Assembly: GCF_932294415.1 (NCBI RefSeq)
Contig: NC_065537.1
Coordinates: 52,461,802 to 52,525,801 of the forward strand
Origin: Quercus robur
Lineage: Eukaryota; Streptophyta; Magnoliopsida; Fagales; Fagaceae
Direction of reading: 5' to 3'
DNA: 64,000 nucleotides
Below the pieces are notes generated by a model. That model made no database searches. It was not told where the DNA came from and saw nothing but the letters and a program-made list of their open reading frames with translations. Shown piece by piece: positions 34,201 to 47,125 of this stretch. Position 1 is the stretch's first letter. Every line of letters begins with the position of its first letter. The translations under genes were made by a program, and so were the position numbers.

Positions 34201-35341
34201 TGACGGGTGAAAAGGCGGGCGACACATTCAGCTTATGCACCATGATTGAAGGATCTATTCCTGGCATATCTTCATGACCCCATGCGAATACGTCTTGATT
34301 TTGCCTAAGGAATGTTATGAGCTCTTGACGGGTCGTGGGGTTAGCGAGTGTTCCAATTTTGGTCGTTCGGCTAGGATCGGAACTGTCAAGGGGTATTTCT
34401 TCTAGCTTCTCAACCGGCTCCGTTACCGTCCGGTGCTCTTCTATACTTAAAGTCTGAACCTGATCCTCCATTTCCACCATGGCTATGTAACATTCGCGCG
34501 CGGCCATCTGACTCCCGCGCAACTCCCCTACTCCGTAGTCAGTTGGGAACTTAATCATCAGGTGGTAGGTGGAGGTCACTGCCTTCCATGAGTTGAGCGT
34601 GGGTCGCCCGAGGATGGCGTTGTAGGCTGATGAGCAATCAACAACCAAAAATGTCACGTCTCTGGCTATCTGTTGGGGGTAATCACCCACAATGACGGAT
34701 AAGGTGACCGCGCCCAGTGGGAATACTCGGCTCCCGCCGAAGCCGACTAGCGGGGCATTTGTTGGGATCAGTCGCCCCCTGTCGATCCTCATCTGCTGGA
34801 ACGCGGTGTAGTATAAGATATCTGCTGAACTGCCATTGTCGACGAGCACACGGTGCATATTGTAATCTCCTACACGCAAGCTGACGACGAGTGCGTCGTC
34901 ATGTGGATGGTGAAGGCGTCGTGCGTCTTCTTCTGAGAATCCGATTACGGGACCTTCTCTTCTTGCTATCTTCGGCACGGCTCCCGTCAGTTGGACATTC
35001 TGTATCATCCGGAGATAAGTCTTACGGGCCTTCTTGGATGACCCGGCAGCGGTCATCCCTCCTACGATCATCCTTATATCCCCAATTGGGGGCCTTGGTC
35101 GCTCATTGTCCCGTCGGGGGTGCTGGTCTTGTGCGGGGGGATCCGCCCTCTCCTTGCTAACGAATCTCTGCAGCTTTCCTTGTCTAATAAGGGCTTCAAT
35201 CTGCTGCTTGAGGTCATAGCAATCTGCTGTGTCGTGGCCGTGATCGCGGTGGAATCGGCAGTACTTATCTCGGGAACGTTTGCTGGGGTCACTCTTCAGT
35301 TTTCCTGGGAACGTCAGCGATTCCTCGTCCTTGATCTGCAT
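31217..35341 (-). CDS. pol: Pol polyprotein of Tat element 1 (protease, RT, two RNase H, integrase)
   Basis: 1,374 codons, open. Domains in order: Gag-type zinc motif [14 protein letters not shown] (about residues 28-41); aspartic protease with LVDNGSSADIL (Asp168); reverse transcriptase with the YVDD box (532-535); a first RNase H region (about 650-790) whose catalytic acids look lost; a second, archaeal-type RNase H with HTDGSS (Asp812), Glu850, Asp874 and Asp923; integrase zinc finger (His1027, His1034, Cys1065, Cys1068); integrase core Asp1097, Asp1157, Glu1193; and a GPY-type tail near 1331-1340. This order and the paired RNase H are characteristic of Tat-lineage Ty3/gypsy elements. All visible catalytic residues are present, so the enzymes could be active. 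The frame is continuous with gag except for a TGA at 35447-35449. Confidence 0.95.
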   Translation of the reverse strand: MQIKDEESLTFPGKLKSDPSKRSRDKYCRFHRDHGHDTADCYDLKQQIEALIRQGKLQRFVSKERADPPAQDQHPRRDNERPRPPIGDIRMIVGGMTAAGSSKKARKTYLRMIQNVQLTGAVPKIARREGPVIGFSEEDARRLHHPHDDALVVSLRVGDYNMHRVLVDNGSSADILYYTAFQQMRIDRGRLIPTNAPLVGFGGSRVFPLGAVTLSVIVGDYPQQIARDVTFLVVDCSSAYNAILGRPTLNSWKAVTSTYHLMIKFPTDYGVGELRGSQMAARECYIAMVEMEDQVQTLSIEEHRTVTEPVEKLEEIPLDSSDPSRTTKIGTLANPTTRQELITFLRQNQDVFAWGHEDMPGIDPSIMVHKLNVSPAFSPVRQKKRVFAPERDRAIAEEVRKLREASFIREVYYPDWLANVVMVKKASGKWRMCVDFTDLNKACSKDSYPLPRVDVLVDSTARHQLLSFMDAFSGYNQIRMHEADQEKTSFVTSQGLICYKVMPFGLKNAGATYQRLMNKMFAQQIGRNVQVYVDDMLVKSRREEDHLGDLKETFDTLRSYNMKLNPGKCAFGVTAGKFLGFMVSQRGIEANPDKIRAIMEMTPPRSIKEVQSLNGKIAALNRFVSRATDKCLPFFRTLKKSFEWTNECQQAFEELKVYLSSPPLLSPSQPGEELFLYLAVSPAAVSAALMREEERVQKPVYYASRALRGAEERYPPMEKLAFALVTAARKLKPYFQAHTVHVLTDKPLRRAMSSPEAAGRLALWAIELSEFDIQYRPRTAIKGQAVADFIAEFTHDEGQGAAEPPQWSIHTDGSSNRQAAGAGIVLLSPEGDTIECMVRLNFPATNNESEYEALIAGLDLAKAAGAARVVVHCDSQVITNQINGDYEYKSEKMKKYLDEVRTRLGDLEAKIIQIPREENERADRLAKAASAERMVVPGNVLSFVQLSPLINLSNMQEICSDSGWAAPLVSYLKNGVLPNEKEAARKLKVQAARFVLIKDVLYKRGFSRPYLRCLGAEEADYVMREVHEGICGNHSGSRSLVHKLVRAGYYWPTMQKDAEAYVRVCDKCQRFSNIIRQPTEELTPMTAPWPFAQWGLDIMGPFPTAMRQLKFLVVGIDYFTKWVEAEVLATITEKNVRSFVWRCIVCRFGIPRVFVSDNGRQFDNDHFRDFCSQLGIKNHYSSPAHPQANGQVEVTNRSLLKIIKTRLEGAKGIWPEELPSVLWAYRTTARTPTGETPFRLTYGSEAIIPAEVGLASYRVHNHDEDKNDEAMRLQLDLVDEIRAAAEQRLARYQDRMAKYYNSRVRHRDFQVGDLVLRKVMGAARDPTQGKLGPNWEGPYRISSWQRKGTYHLETLEGQKLPHPWNTEHLRKYYQ

Positions 35342-35446
35342 AAGGACTTGATCTATCGGGGCTGTCAGCGGAGTGAAGCTTGTGAACCTTCCCCCCAGGG
35401 GCTTAGGGCGTCTTTCGTCCCTTCGGTCCGTGGTTCTTGCCTTCTT

Positions 35447-36193
35447 TCAGCTTTGGTCCTGCCGACCGTCTTCCTGCCGTTCTCTTTTTCTAGGCCTCTC
35501 TTCCCGAGCTAAGAGTGCATCTTCAGCGTTCATATACTTTGTGGCACGATAAAGCACTTCCGACATGGTTTTTGGGTCGTTCTTGTATATGGAAAACAAA
35601 AACTTGCCCTTCTTCAAACCATTTGTAAATGCCGCGACAAGTATCTTGTTGTCAGCTTCGTCGATCGAGAGCGCCTCTTTATTAAAGCGGGAGATGTAGG
35701 CTCTTAGAGTTTCGTCTTCTCGCTGCTTCATACTCATCAAGCAAGCCGTAGACTTCTTGTACCGATGGCCTCCGATAAAGTGTGCGGTAAATTGAGCGCT
35801 GAGTTCTTTGAAGGTGCTGATGGAGTTTGGGGCCAGTCGACTGAACCAAATTCTTGCTGCGCCCTTTAGCGTTGTAGGGAAGGCCCTACACATGATGGCG
35901 TCCGCTACTCCTTGAAGGTGCATTAGGGTTTTGAAGGTCTCCAGGTGGTCCAGTGGGTCCTTGACCCCGTCATAACTGTCTATCTGCGGCATGCGGAACT
36001 TACTTGGCAACGGGTAGGAGTTGACGGTAGTGGTGAACGGCGAGTCCGTTCGGTTGACAAGGTCGTCAAGGTCGCTCGATACCCGTCCCTTGAGAGCGTT
36101 CATCATAACCTCCATTTGCTCCTTCATGGCTTGCATCTCCGCGAGAACGAGGGGCGGAGTGGTTTCCGCGAGGGAGGGGATGCTCGTGTTCTG
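35447..36193 (-). CDS. gag: Gag central region of element 1 (between two in-frame stops)
   Basis: The first Met in this open stretch is at 36136. It contains the plant retrotransposon Gag domain, with [27 protein letters not shown] and a SMKQREDETLRAYISRF block; the family forms the virus-like particle. It ends at TGA 35447-35449 after a basic RKRERQEDGR tract, and the same frame resumes 35 codons before the first Met of the pol frame. Upstream, TGA 36194-36196 separates it from the N-terminal Gag piece, again in the same frame. The element is therefore one long gag-pol frame with two stops. Readthrough, a post-insertion mutation or help from another copy are all possible. Confidence 0.85.
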   Translation of the reverse strand, partial: QNTSIPSLAETTPPLVLAEMQAMKEQMEVMMNALKGRVSSDLDDLVNRTDSPFTTTVNSYPLPSKFRMPQIDSYDGVKDPLDHLETFKTLMHLQGVADAIMCRAFPTTLKGAARIWFSRLAPNSISTFKELSAQFTAHFIGGHRYKKSTACLMSMKQREDETLRAYISRFNKEALSIDEADNKILVAAFTNGLKKGKFLFSIYKNDPKTMSEVLYRATKYMNAEDALLAREERPRKRERQEDGRQDQS

Positions 36194-36451
36194 TCATTCA
36201 GGTTTGCTCGGGGCGTTGCTGGCCTGGGGTCCTTCCTGGTTTCCCCTGTCAGCGCTGGTTCCTTCCTGCTCTGCTCCTTGGTTGTTGGGAGCTGCATTCT
36301 TCTGTCTCAGTTGCTCTTCTAGGTCGTGATTTTGCTTTGTGAGGCGCTCCACGACGGCGGCGAGCGTCCTCACCTGTCTTTCAAGTGCGGTTGCAGGAGT
36401 TTCTTCTTCTTGAATGTCGTTGTTGGTCGCCATTGAGCGAGTGAGTACCAT
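36194..36451 (-). CDS. Gag N-terminal piece of element 1 (85 codons)
   Basis: Starts MVLTRSMATNN at 36451, 60 bp inside the 5' LTR edge. It has a leucine-heptad helix (RQVRTLAAVVERLTKQNHDL) then a Gln/Gly/Asn-rich linker, and ends at TGA 36194-36196. Element 2 has the homologous piece (57811-58071), ending in TAA two codons from the equivalent place. It may be a separate small coiled-coil ORF or the N-terminus of Gag. Confidence 0.7.
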   Translation of the reverse strand: MVLTRSMATNNDIQEEETPATALERQVRTLAAVVERLTKQNHDLEEQLRQKNAAPNNQGAEQEGTSADRGNQEGPQASNAPSKPE

Positions 36452-36492
36452 GTAACTCTCTTGTCTTGAAAGCGAAAACGTGTTAAAGCGTT

Positions 36493-36510
36493 TCCCACAG
36501 ACGGCGCCAA
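36493..36510 (-). other. Primer-binding site of element 1
   Basis: Minus strand TTGGCGCCGTCTGTGGGA lies one base inside the 5' LTR. TGGCGCC is the complement of a tRNA 3' end (…GGCGCCA), as in tRNA-Asp-type primers; the exact tRNA is not settled by eye. Confidence 0.75.
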
Positions 36511-36511
36511 C

Positions 36512-37057
36512 TGATGATACTGAAAACAATACCACCAATGAGTCACGCGCTCCTCACTCGATCGCAAATGGCACCTGCACAATGAAAATGAGTAACCTAG
36601 CAGAGAGCACCGGTGTGGTACCGGCCGAATACCCTCCGAAGGTCAAGTTAGAACTATTCTCACTGCTCTAGAGTGCTAGAGAGGGTAAAATTACGCGTAC
36701 CTTGGATCACGAGGGTGTTAAGGTTTTTATAGTAGCAAGGGTCATCCCCCTTTTCCCTTGGAGTAGAAGTCTTTTCCTTATAGGAGTCCTTTTTGGGCGT
36801 ATTTTTCGGGATCCTTTCCTTATAGGGATTTCTCGAATATTCTATAGCGTGGGAAACAAGTCAATCCCTTACTTGTATCGTGGGGAGCAAGTCATATTAC
36901 TTTGTCCGTCAGCCTTAATTCATTTCCATCAGCTTTTAGACCGTCAGCTATTAAGACCGTCACCCTTAGAGATCCTCTGTTATGGCTCCGTCTGCTTACG
37001 TATGGAAGGTCGCACAGAACCGTCGGTCCGAGGCCAGACTCCTTTTTATCCTTATCA
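36512..37057 (-). repeat. 5' LTR of element 1
   Basis: Partner of 26837-27382, same length, one base different. The minus-strand TATA motif (plus TTTTATA at 36725-36731) should drive the gag-pol transcript. Confidence 0.95.
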
Positions 37058-37300
37058 CCACTAATTTGAAAAGGAAAGAAAATCTTTTGGATATATTTTT
37101 TTTTGTTAGTTTATTTCTTTTTCATGATTTCAAATCCTATTGAAAATCACTTTTGCTATTGAATACCAGAAATACTTCACCATTAATCTATTACAAATAT
37201 ATTTGTATTTTAGCGTTTATATACAATAATACACGTGTAGTAGTGGTACACATGTGACGCCTCCCACATGTGCCAAGCAGAGAACTATTTGCCAATACAG

Positions 37301-38296
37301 TTAGGTGACTTGGAAAGCTTATCTCTCTTGTTTAGTGGGTTTGATGGTGAGCTTCACTCCATCATGGATTCAAGAAGTGAAGCTAGAGACGTTGAGAAAA
37401 TTGGCCAATGGATTGAGAGGGTGGCATGAATGTGAGCTGGCCCTTTCTCTGCTTGAAAGAGGTGGAACTGCGGCCATAGGATCGGTTGTTGAATTAGTGA
37501 ATGTAATTAGCTAAGTTTCAAAGTAAGAATGTAGGATTCGTTGAATGTAATTGGAGAGAGTTTGACAGTTTATGAATATATTATACGGGGTCTACTACGA
37601 GAATTATACAAGACTAGCATTTTTATATTAAAAAAAAAAAAAAAAATTCTTCGTTCTATTCAATTAAAGGACTACATTTTAATGAAAAGATTACTATTTA
37701 TTGCCATTGGTTTGCAACAAGGAAATAAAATCTAAGGATGGAAGCTCCAATATTTAGTTCAAAAGCTTATAAGGGGAGGAATAGAGTGCACCATATTCTT
37801 CTTCTTCTTCTTTTTAAAATATAAATTTAAACGGTGATACTTTTATTCCAAGGGAAAAAAGAAGAAGTAACTTTTGAATGCTTTTCGGATATGTAAGATT
37901 TTTTCAAATTTTCAAAGAAGAACAACATTTATTTTAATAGTTTTCAATGCCTCTATTTTGTTGTGAAGTTGTAGTGTGTAATAAAATACTAGTATTATGT
38001 AATCATATTTATTGTGATTTTCAATGCCAAAGTAATGAAGGTTTCTGGGAAATTTCCTACATGCGTGTGATCTGCAATCTGCTCCTCAAACATAAAAAAA
38101 AGAATGATTAGAAATTTCCTACATCATGCCAAACTTGTTTGTCCTCTCTATGAGTGTTGGTGGCGCAAAGAATTGGTTGAAAATTTCCACAACTACAATA
38201 TTCTCCTCAAAAGTTGTGCTAGTCTATAATCTCTCAGTCTTTTTTTGAAATTAACACAACAGAATGTTTCGTGGAGAAAAAGTTTTCAATCTCTCA
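37301..38296. repeat. Third copy of the MED33-end / upstream-repeat segment
   Basis: 37305-37514 repeats the last 70 codons of the MED33 relic (TAA in place of TGA). 37515-38296 repeats the downstream spacer and one unit of the 233-bp repeat (compare 16778-17750). No PPR sequence follows. It has a longer poly-A at 37629-37644 and small indels. Confidence 0.85.
37305..37514 (+). pseudogene. MED33 C-terminal fragment, duplicate
   Basis: Encodes only the last block of MED33 (AYLSCLVGLMVSFTPSW to ELVNVIS), open to TAA 37512-37514. No promoter or upstream exon. It is part of the third duplication copy and not a gene by itself. Confidence 0.8.
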
Positions 38297-41200
38297 GTCT
38301 TTCTTTATATCGGATTTAGTTCAATAAAATTTACTTACTTTTTTCTCAAAAATGAAAAAAGAAAAATACAATTGGAGGATGCTCAAAGTTGGTCCAAGAG
38401 TTAGACTTGTCATATGAAACATTTCAAGTGTCTCTCGGTTTAAAATGTGTTGGTTTGAATAACAACAACAAAAATTTTTTGGTTTGAGTTTTGTAATAAT
38501 ATCATTTAGGGATATTATTTTGCCTAAATTTTTACAATTATTATTATTATTTTTTGAGAAACATTTACAATTATGTATTTGAGTAGTAAAAGTTAGGTTA
38601 ATTTTGGCATTTCGAACCCAAAACTGATGTCATGTATTTCTGTATTAAATTATTAAGCACTTATTGTTACATTTTGTCTATTGTTTGTTTATTCTATTTA
38701 TTCTATGAGTTGTGATGTTAGATATTATCAAGAAAGATATCACATATTGTTTAAATTAATATTATACAGTTAAATGTTATACACTTATGTTAGAATTATA
38801 TTTTTCTTGTGACATTTTCCATATAGAATAGATGCAAGATGTTGTTGATTAGGTGTCATAAGTCATAACCGTATTTTGACCCCTTAAGATTTTTTAGATT
38901 TATTTTTGTAAAAACCAAGACATCCAAAAACAAATCTTTGAAAATGATTGGTTCTACCAAATTTCAAGGATACAAGGTTGGTTTGTGTCAATCGGACTAA
39001 AAGACAAACCCAAACTCAAGATCACGATCAAACTCTAAAAAATGTGAATTTTGATCAAATTTGAACAAGATCAAAATTTTTATGGATTCATGGCCAAGCC
39101 TTAGAGTTGACTGACCTTGACCAACATTAACAAGGTTTGACCAAGCTTTAATTTAAAATCTAACTGTCGTATTGAAGAAATTTTTTTGCAATATTGAAAC
39201 ACAAGGAAAAGTCCTTCAAATTCATTATTCACGACCTGAAATCAATCCTTAGAAGAGTAAGATATCACTAATCAATGGAAAAATATTCAAAATAGCAAAC
39301 TTTGCTAAGTGTGGAAGTCAAACCTTGGTCAAATGACTTTGGATCAATGAAAGCTCAATCATATTGGAGAAGTTATTGGAAGTCATTATTTTTGAAGGGT
39401 CTCGATAACGTAAATTCCGAGCAAGTAGATCAACGTCATAAAAATATGAAAAACGTGAATTTTTTTTTTTTTCAAAACTAGTTCAAGGTGACTAATGCTC
39501 GTAAGCCTGTTCTTCTCATCAAAAGAATCGAAGCACAAGCTTAGTAATGTTATAAAATTGGCACTACAAGCTTTCCAACAATATGTCAATTGGGATAAAC
39601 CAATGTCGGGAAGGCCACACACCAAGTGCACAAAAGTGGAAACATTCATAGGAAAAACTTGAATTTTTAGACCCAAAATGTGATCAATGGGTAGGGCAAC
39701 ATTTGTGCACAAATGTACTCCAAACAATGACATATTGATTCGAAAAGTAAGGAATTTCTTAAATTTGAAGAAATTCTCTATGACCCGTTTATCCCAATTC
39801 GTCCCAAGAAATTATGGATTAATAGGAATCACGAGCAGCAAATGAGAAGCCATTAGATTTCCAAAAATACAACTTTGATAAGCCTCTTTCTCAAGGGCAT
39901 AACATTTTTAGTTATGTTCCAGAATCCAAATGACACAAGGTCAATGGAATTTGAAACTTGAAAGTATACTTCGCAAGTTTTTCAATGACTCCAAAATCAC
40001 TCTATTGAGGGCCATTTGTAGAAGCCCAGGCAGGCAGAAAGAAAGCCCAATAATGAGGGCAACAAATAATTGACAAAATAGATAGCAAGAACCCATTAGG
40101 TCCAAGCGGCAGGAATAATGGATCACAGACCCAACAAATAAATAAATGGGTCTTGAAGAGGCAAGTGGACTCAAAGAAGCCAAGAAAAAAAGAAATAGCA
40201 TCCCATGGGCAGTGTATGAGATAGAAAAGTAAGAAAGGGCCACCACAGGCCCAAGGCAATGCAAACTAAGAGAATAAGGGGTTTATGGTAGGCCCATGAA
40301 CCCCAAAGATAAGAATAAGGTTATTGGGCCGGGGAAGCCCAATGAAGTTAGTAAAAAGCCCATGGGAGTGTGGAATTAGCAAACAGGCCGAGGAAGCCCA
40401 AAGAAAGCAATCGGGCTGTGGATGCCCAAAGGAAAGCCCAAAGGGACATAAGAGCCCATAAGTAAAAGCAAAACAGTGCCCATGACAGGCCACTGAGAAA
40501 AGGGATAAACGGCTGGCCCAAAAAGAGGTCTAGCAGGATTAAGTTATTACGATAGGAATAACAGTCCAATGTTGCAAGAAATAAAGAAAATCAAGAGTGG
40601 ACCAAAGAAATGTAAGGCCCATCATTAGACAAAACCCAGCTCTTGAATGGAACGAGAAACCAAAGAAAAGCCCACATAAAAGGTCAGAAAACGCAGACGG
40701 AGAGTCTCCAGATCACGGCAAACGCATGAGCGGCAGACAGACTTTTAGACATATCTAAAAGGGAAGCACGCGCAAGGCCCAGGCACCACCTGCCTGTACC
40801 CAGCCAATATAGGACGTGGTGGGGCCATAGGCCAGAGGTAAGAGGTAAATGGGGTATGGTTTGGTGGTGGGGAGAGGGGAAAAGATCTATTTTGCGGCTC
40901 CCGCCCAAGCTTTTTTGGGAGGTACGACAGACCACCCAAAAGAGGCAAGTTTGAGGGGGGAACCGTTGGGTGCATGCCTTAAGAGTAGAGAGAAAGAGCA
41001 TTTACACCATGGCAGGAAAAGAAGCGCTACGGTAAACTGAGGAACGAAACAAACTTGCCTCTGTTTGGCAAGGGTGAATGTCGCACAGACTTGGTGGTCG
41101 GCAAGTACACCCAGACCAGACAAAGGCGGTTAAGGGGCAAAATGGTAAAACCTTGGTCACAGCAGGCACTATAAAAGGGTCCGTGCCGTGCCCTGAAAAG

Positions 41201-41900
41201 GGGATCGAAAAACAGAGCATTTTTAGGGAGTAAAAAGAAAAAACAGAGTAAAAAGAAGAGAAAAAAGATAAGAAAGAAAACAGAGAAGAAAAGAGAGAAA
41301 ATTAAGGAAGAATGAGAGGTAATACCATGGGCATGCACTGATAGATCGTTTTCCCTCTTTCCCCCTTCAAATCCTCCTCTCTTCCAAAACGTAAACAATG
41401 ACTCCTTTTTTGGGCAACAACTATTCAGGTCCGACTCTCTCAAAGTCATTAATCCCCACGACAAGATCTTTTCCTGGGAGATTATTTGTATTGAGAATAG
41501 GCGTTCTCTTTTCTTTGGCTTTGCTTCGGCAAACTAAACCTAAAACTTGATTTATGCCCATTTGATTAGTTCGTATTATTTTCTTTCTCCTTTACTTTCT
41601 CTGTGAATGACATTATCACAACTGTAATCATGCTTTATGCTTTATAAGTAGGGATTACATAGCTATTTATTTAAATAGTCAGAATACTCTGTTTTGATTA
41701 TTGTTATTGTATCTGTCTGCCGTAACTCATCTAAAACAGTTCCGCTTGCCGTAAGCCTACTCCTGGCAGACAAGGCATAAGTTTGTGCACAAACTGGCCC
41801 AAGTTGAGTTACAATTGGACCGGCCCCAACTCCTTTACTCAGAAAACATTAGGGCCCATTACCGCAGGAGGTAACCCAAGCCCAACACACAAAACACAAA
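38297..41900. other. Gene-free region, probably LTR-retrotransposon remains
   Basis: From about 38870 the composition changes. 40020-40690 is crowded with GCCCA/TGGGC motifs. A TATA box CTATAAAAG stands at 41169-41177 with purine-rich leader-like DNA after it. This resembles a long LTR or its remains. I found no second LTR, target duplication or pol sequence. The overlapping frames at 39941-41464 on the minus strand have no recognisable domain. Confidence 0.4.
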
Positions 41901-43281
41901 AAAGACCCCTACACACTCAAATCCGAGATTGGGATGACCTCCACCCAAACCTTTGAAAATAATCCTTTGAAGGGGCAAAAATTGTCAAAATCAAGCAAGG
42001 TGGGCACATAAAATGAGGGGAGGGACAGGGTAGGATGGTGCAGGGTCATGCCAGTTCTCATAAGGGTTTGACTTACATCCAGTATTTTTATAACTGGAAT
42101 TTCCTTTTGTTTTAATGAGAAACTGCGACATCATCTACTAATTAAATAAAATGTGAAGATTAAAATTCACTACTACTTGCCATTATATTTAAAATAAAAG
42201 AACATATCCAGTTAAAAAAGTAGTGGAGGTAAGCCAAACTCTTCCCCTAAATGTCTCTCACTCACCAACTTTTTTGCTAGTAGATTGGACAAATGATCGA
42301 CCAAATTCCTTTCTGATCTCAAAAAGTCTAAAGATATAACACCATTATTAATAAGTTACCTCACAATATTGACTCAATCGGATATGTTAACTTTTTCCAT
42401 TATACATTTTGCTCTAAGCATATGCTATGGCAACCTGACAATCACAATGAATGCTAAGACACAAATACTTGCTTAAATAAAAAAACCATAAAAATTTTCC
42501 TACAATGAAGTGGCTCTATAAACGTCACAACGCATGAAAGAGTAGTATTCCTAGTTTGAGATGTCTAAGACTTGTGTCTAGGGTACCTAGACATAAGTCT
42601 TAATCAGATGTTATGGATTAATTTCTTTTATAAATCCGCCCCCATAATGTACTTAGTTTTTTTAATTAATCTAGAATTTAATAATCTATACAATTTATCT
42701 ACATTTTGCACATGCTTATTACGTTTGTTTAGTCAGCTGTTATGGATCAATTTCTTTTATGAATTCGTTAGTTTAATACCACAAATAAACAAATAAAACT
42801 TTCCCATGTCTTTTCTTTCATGGTTAATTATCATGCTCATTTGTTGTCCTCAAGTGAATAAAATTAAGCATATAATAGGAAAAATCGGGGACGCAAGTTT
42901 TGATTATTCAAAATGATTGACAGTCATATAATCCTATTTATAGGTCACTGGAGAGAGCCCCATCCAATTCATTCAATGACGCTCCCTATACAATCTATAG
43001 AATCCCCTAAATAAGACTGATTGTAATCTATAGTTTAGTTCATTGAGTTTTCAAAACGATCCAAGATTTCGTATCCATTTAAATTACCAGGAATTCAAAA
43101 CAAAGCAATATAAAAAGGTCATGACCAAAGCTTAAAACCTCGATACAAAGTATATCTGCTCAAGTTCAATTTTAATAAAGCCACAAAGAAAACAAAACTG
43201 AAGAACAAGAAAGTACTACAAAATCTTCCTCAACAGTACAACTAGCCCAATAGCTCCCTCTGACTAGTCTAAGTTGTCGGC
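41901..43281. other. Spacer and 3' flank of RPL24
   Basis: AT-rich; a short palindrome at 42567-42601 is the only structure seen. The last part is the RPL24 3' UTR. Confidence 0.45.
42567..42601. repeat. 35-bp near-perfect palindrome
   Basis: AAGACTTGTGTCTAGG, then GTA, then CCTAGACATAAGTCTT. One mismatch in the arms. Could be a cruciform or a dimer binding site; nothing else points to a role. Confidence 0.7.
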
Positions 43282-45970
<2,689 letters not shown>

Positions 45971-46027
45971 TGGGTGTTGCTGCTGTTGTTGTCGCTGCTC
46001 TACGGCTTTTTTTTTTCACTTCAGAGA

Positions 46028-46056
46028 AAACCCTAATAAGAAAAATGAAACCCTAA
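46028..46056. promoter_or_regulatory. Two telo-boxes upstream of RPL24
   Basis: AAACCCTAA at 46028-46036 and 46048-46056, 58 and 78 bp upstream of the RPL24 ATG. This element is frequent in plant ribosomal-protein promoters and leaders and is linked to expression in cycling cells. Confidence 0.7.
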
Positions 46057-46202
46057 ATAGGTTAAAGGCGTTGATTGAAATCGCAACTGAATAGCCCTCG
46101 GATTTTGTTCAAATTACGAGAAGGGCACTGTGTAATTTTAGTCGAAGCTGGGTCCAGGATCTGGACTGGTTCTCACCGCCTAACAAAGGGGTGGGCGGGC
46201 TA

Positions 46203-46208
46203 GGCCCA
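46203..46208 (-). promoter_or_regulatory. Site II (TGGGCC) motif upstream of RPL24
   Basis: TGGGCC on the gene strand, about 235 bp before the ATG. Site II plus telo-box is the usual plant ribosomal-protein promoter pair, bound by TCP-type factors. Confidence 0.55.
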
Positions 46209-46962
46209 ACTGAGCACTAGCGGTAGAGTGGTCCATTAGGCTCAACTAATGGCAGCCCCTTTTAAAATTCTGGATGACAAAAATGACTTGCTCTGAATAT
46301 TTTCGTACCGATTTTTTTCCGTCTCGGAAGGGTGACGAGCGAGAATAGGTTTTGCTTATTCCGTCTCACCCTAAAAACACTTATCCCTCATTTCTTCCCT
46401 TTATCTCATCAATGTCAAATCATTTTATTAGGATTAGTAAAATATCTTTTACTTGATTTGACTTGCTTTAGTCCCATCTTCCCTAGTTTTCTCTTGTCTT
46501 AAATAGGAGACAGTTTGAAGATAGGACACTCATAATTTGATCTCATCTTAACCTGTCGTCATCCCTACTTTAAACCCTTACTCTTGCCGTTCTAAGAGCA
46601 AAATTTGATCACACAAATTTCTTGTTCAACTAGAAGAAACTATGTAAGTTAAGCCATTATCACTCAAAAAAGAAGACTGTCATTTTTTATTTATTATGGG
46701 CTATCATAATAAGTTAAGTAGTCAACTAAACTGCATAGATGATTGAAAATTAAAAGGATATATAAAAAAGATAGTTTATTTGTGAAGTGTGAATGTAATA
46801 CAATATCATTTTTTGTCATGACATAATTTAAAAAAAAAAAAAAAACTTTATGATGAAATTGACTTAAAATATAATATTTTAAATAACTAAGTTGGCTATA
46901 TTTTTTAATAAAATGAAAATAAAAATTATGGGTCACGCAAGTAAAATGGTCAGATTGGAATG

Positions 46963-47125
46963 AAGAAAATAAAACTAATTAGAAATAGGTCGAACCAAAC
47001 CAAAGTTAACCCTCAAGATGTTCCAACACAACTCATTACGAAGAAAATAAAACTAATTAGAAATAGGTCATTTTGAACCAAACCTAAGTTTAGCTCTTAA
47101 GATGTTCTAACCCAACCCATTACGA
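46963..47125. repeat. 80-bp tandem duplication
   Basis: Two units begin GAAAATAAAACTAATTAGAA (46963, 47043) and end in CCATTACGAAG or CTCATTACGAAG. Confidence 0.8.

Larger units (their letters stand above)
26837..37057 (-). mobile_element. Complete Tat-type Ty3/gypsy LTR retrotransposon, recent insertion (element 1)
   Basis: 10,221 bp, with gag-pol on the minus strand. LTRs of 546 bp (26837-27382 and 36512-37057) start TG, end CA and differ, by my reading, at one base (26914 G versus 36589 T), so the insertion is young. It has a CCACT target duplication, a PBS beside the right LTR and a polypurine tract beside the left LTR. Order in element direction: 5' LTR, PBS, gag, protease, RT, degenerate RNase H, second RNase H, integrase, tandem repeats, antisense two-ORF unit, PPT, 3' LTR. 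The extra archaeal-type RNase H and the long extra region between pol and the 3' LTR are marks of the Tat lineage. Pol is open over 1,374 codons, but the gag frame has two in-frame stops. Confidence 0.95.

Noticed and set aside
26837-37057. Endogenous pararetrovirus
   Set aside because: Two LTRs, a 5-bp target duplication, an integrase domain and no movement protein indicate a Ty3/gypsy retrotransposon.
39941-41464. Overlapping minus-strand frames of 70-145 codons
   Set aside because: No domain, no conserved start, low-complexity composition from purine-rich LTR-like DNA.
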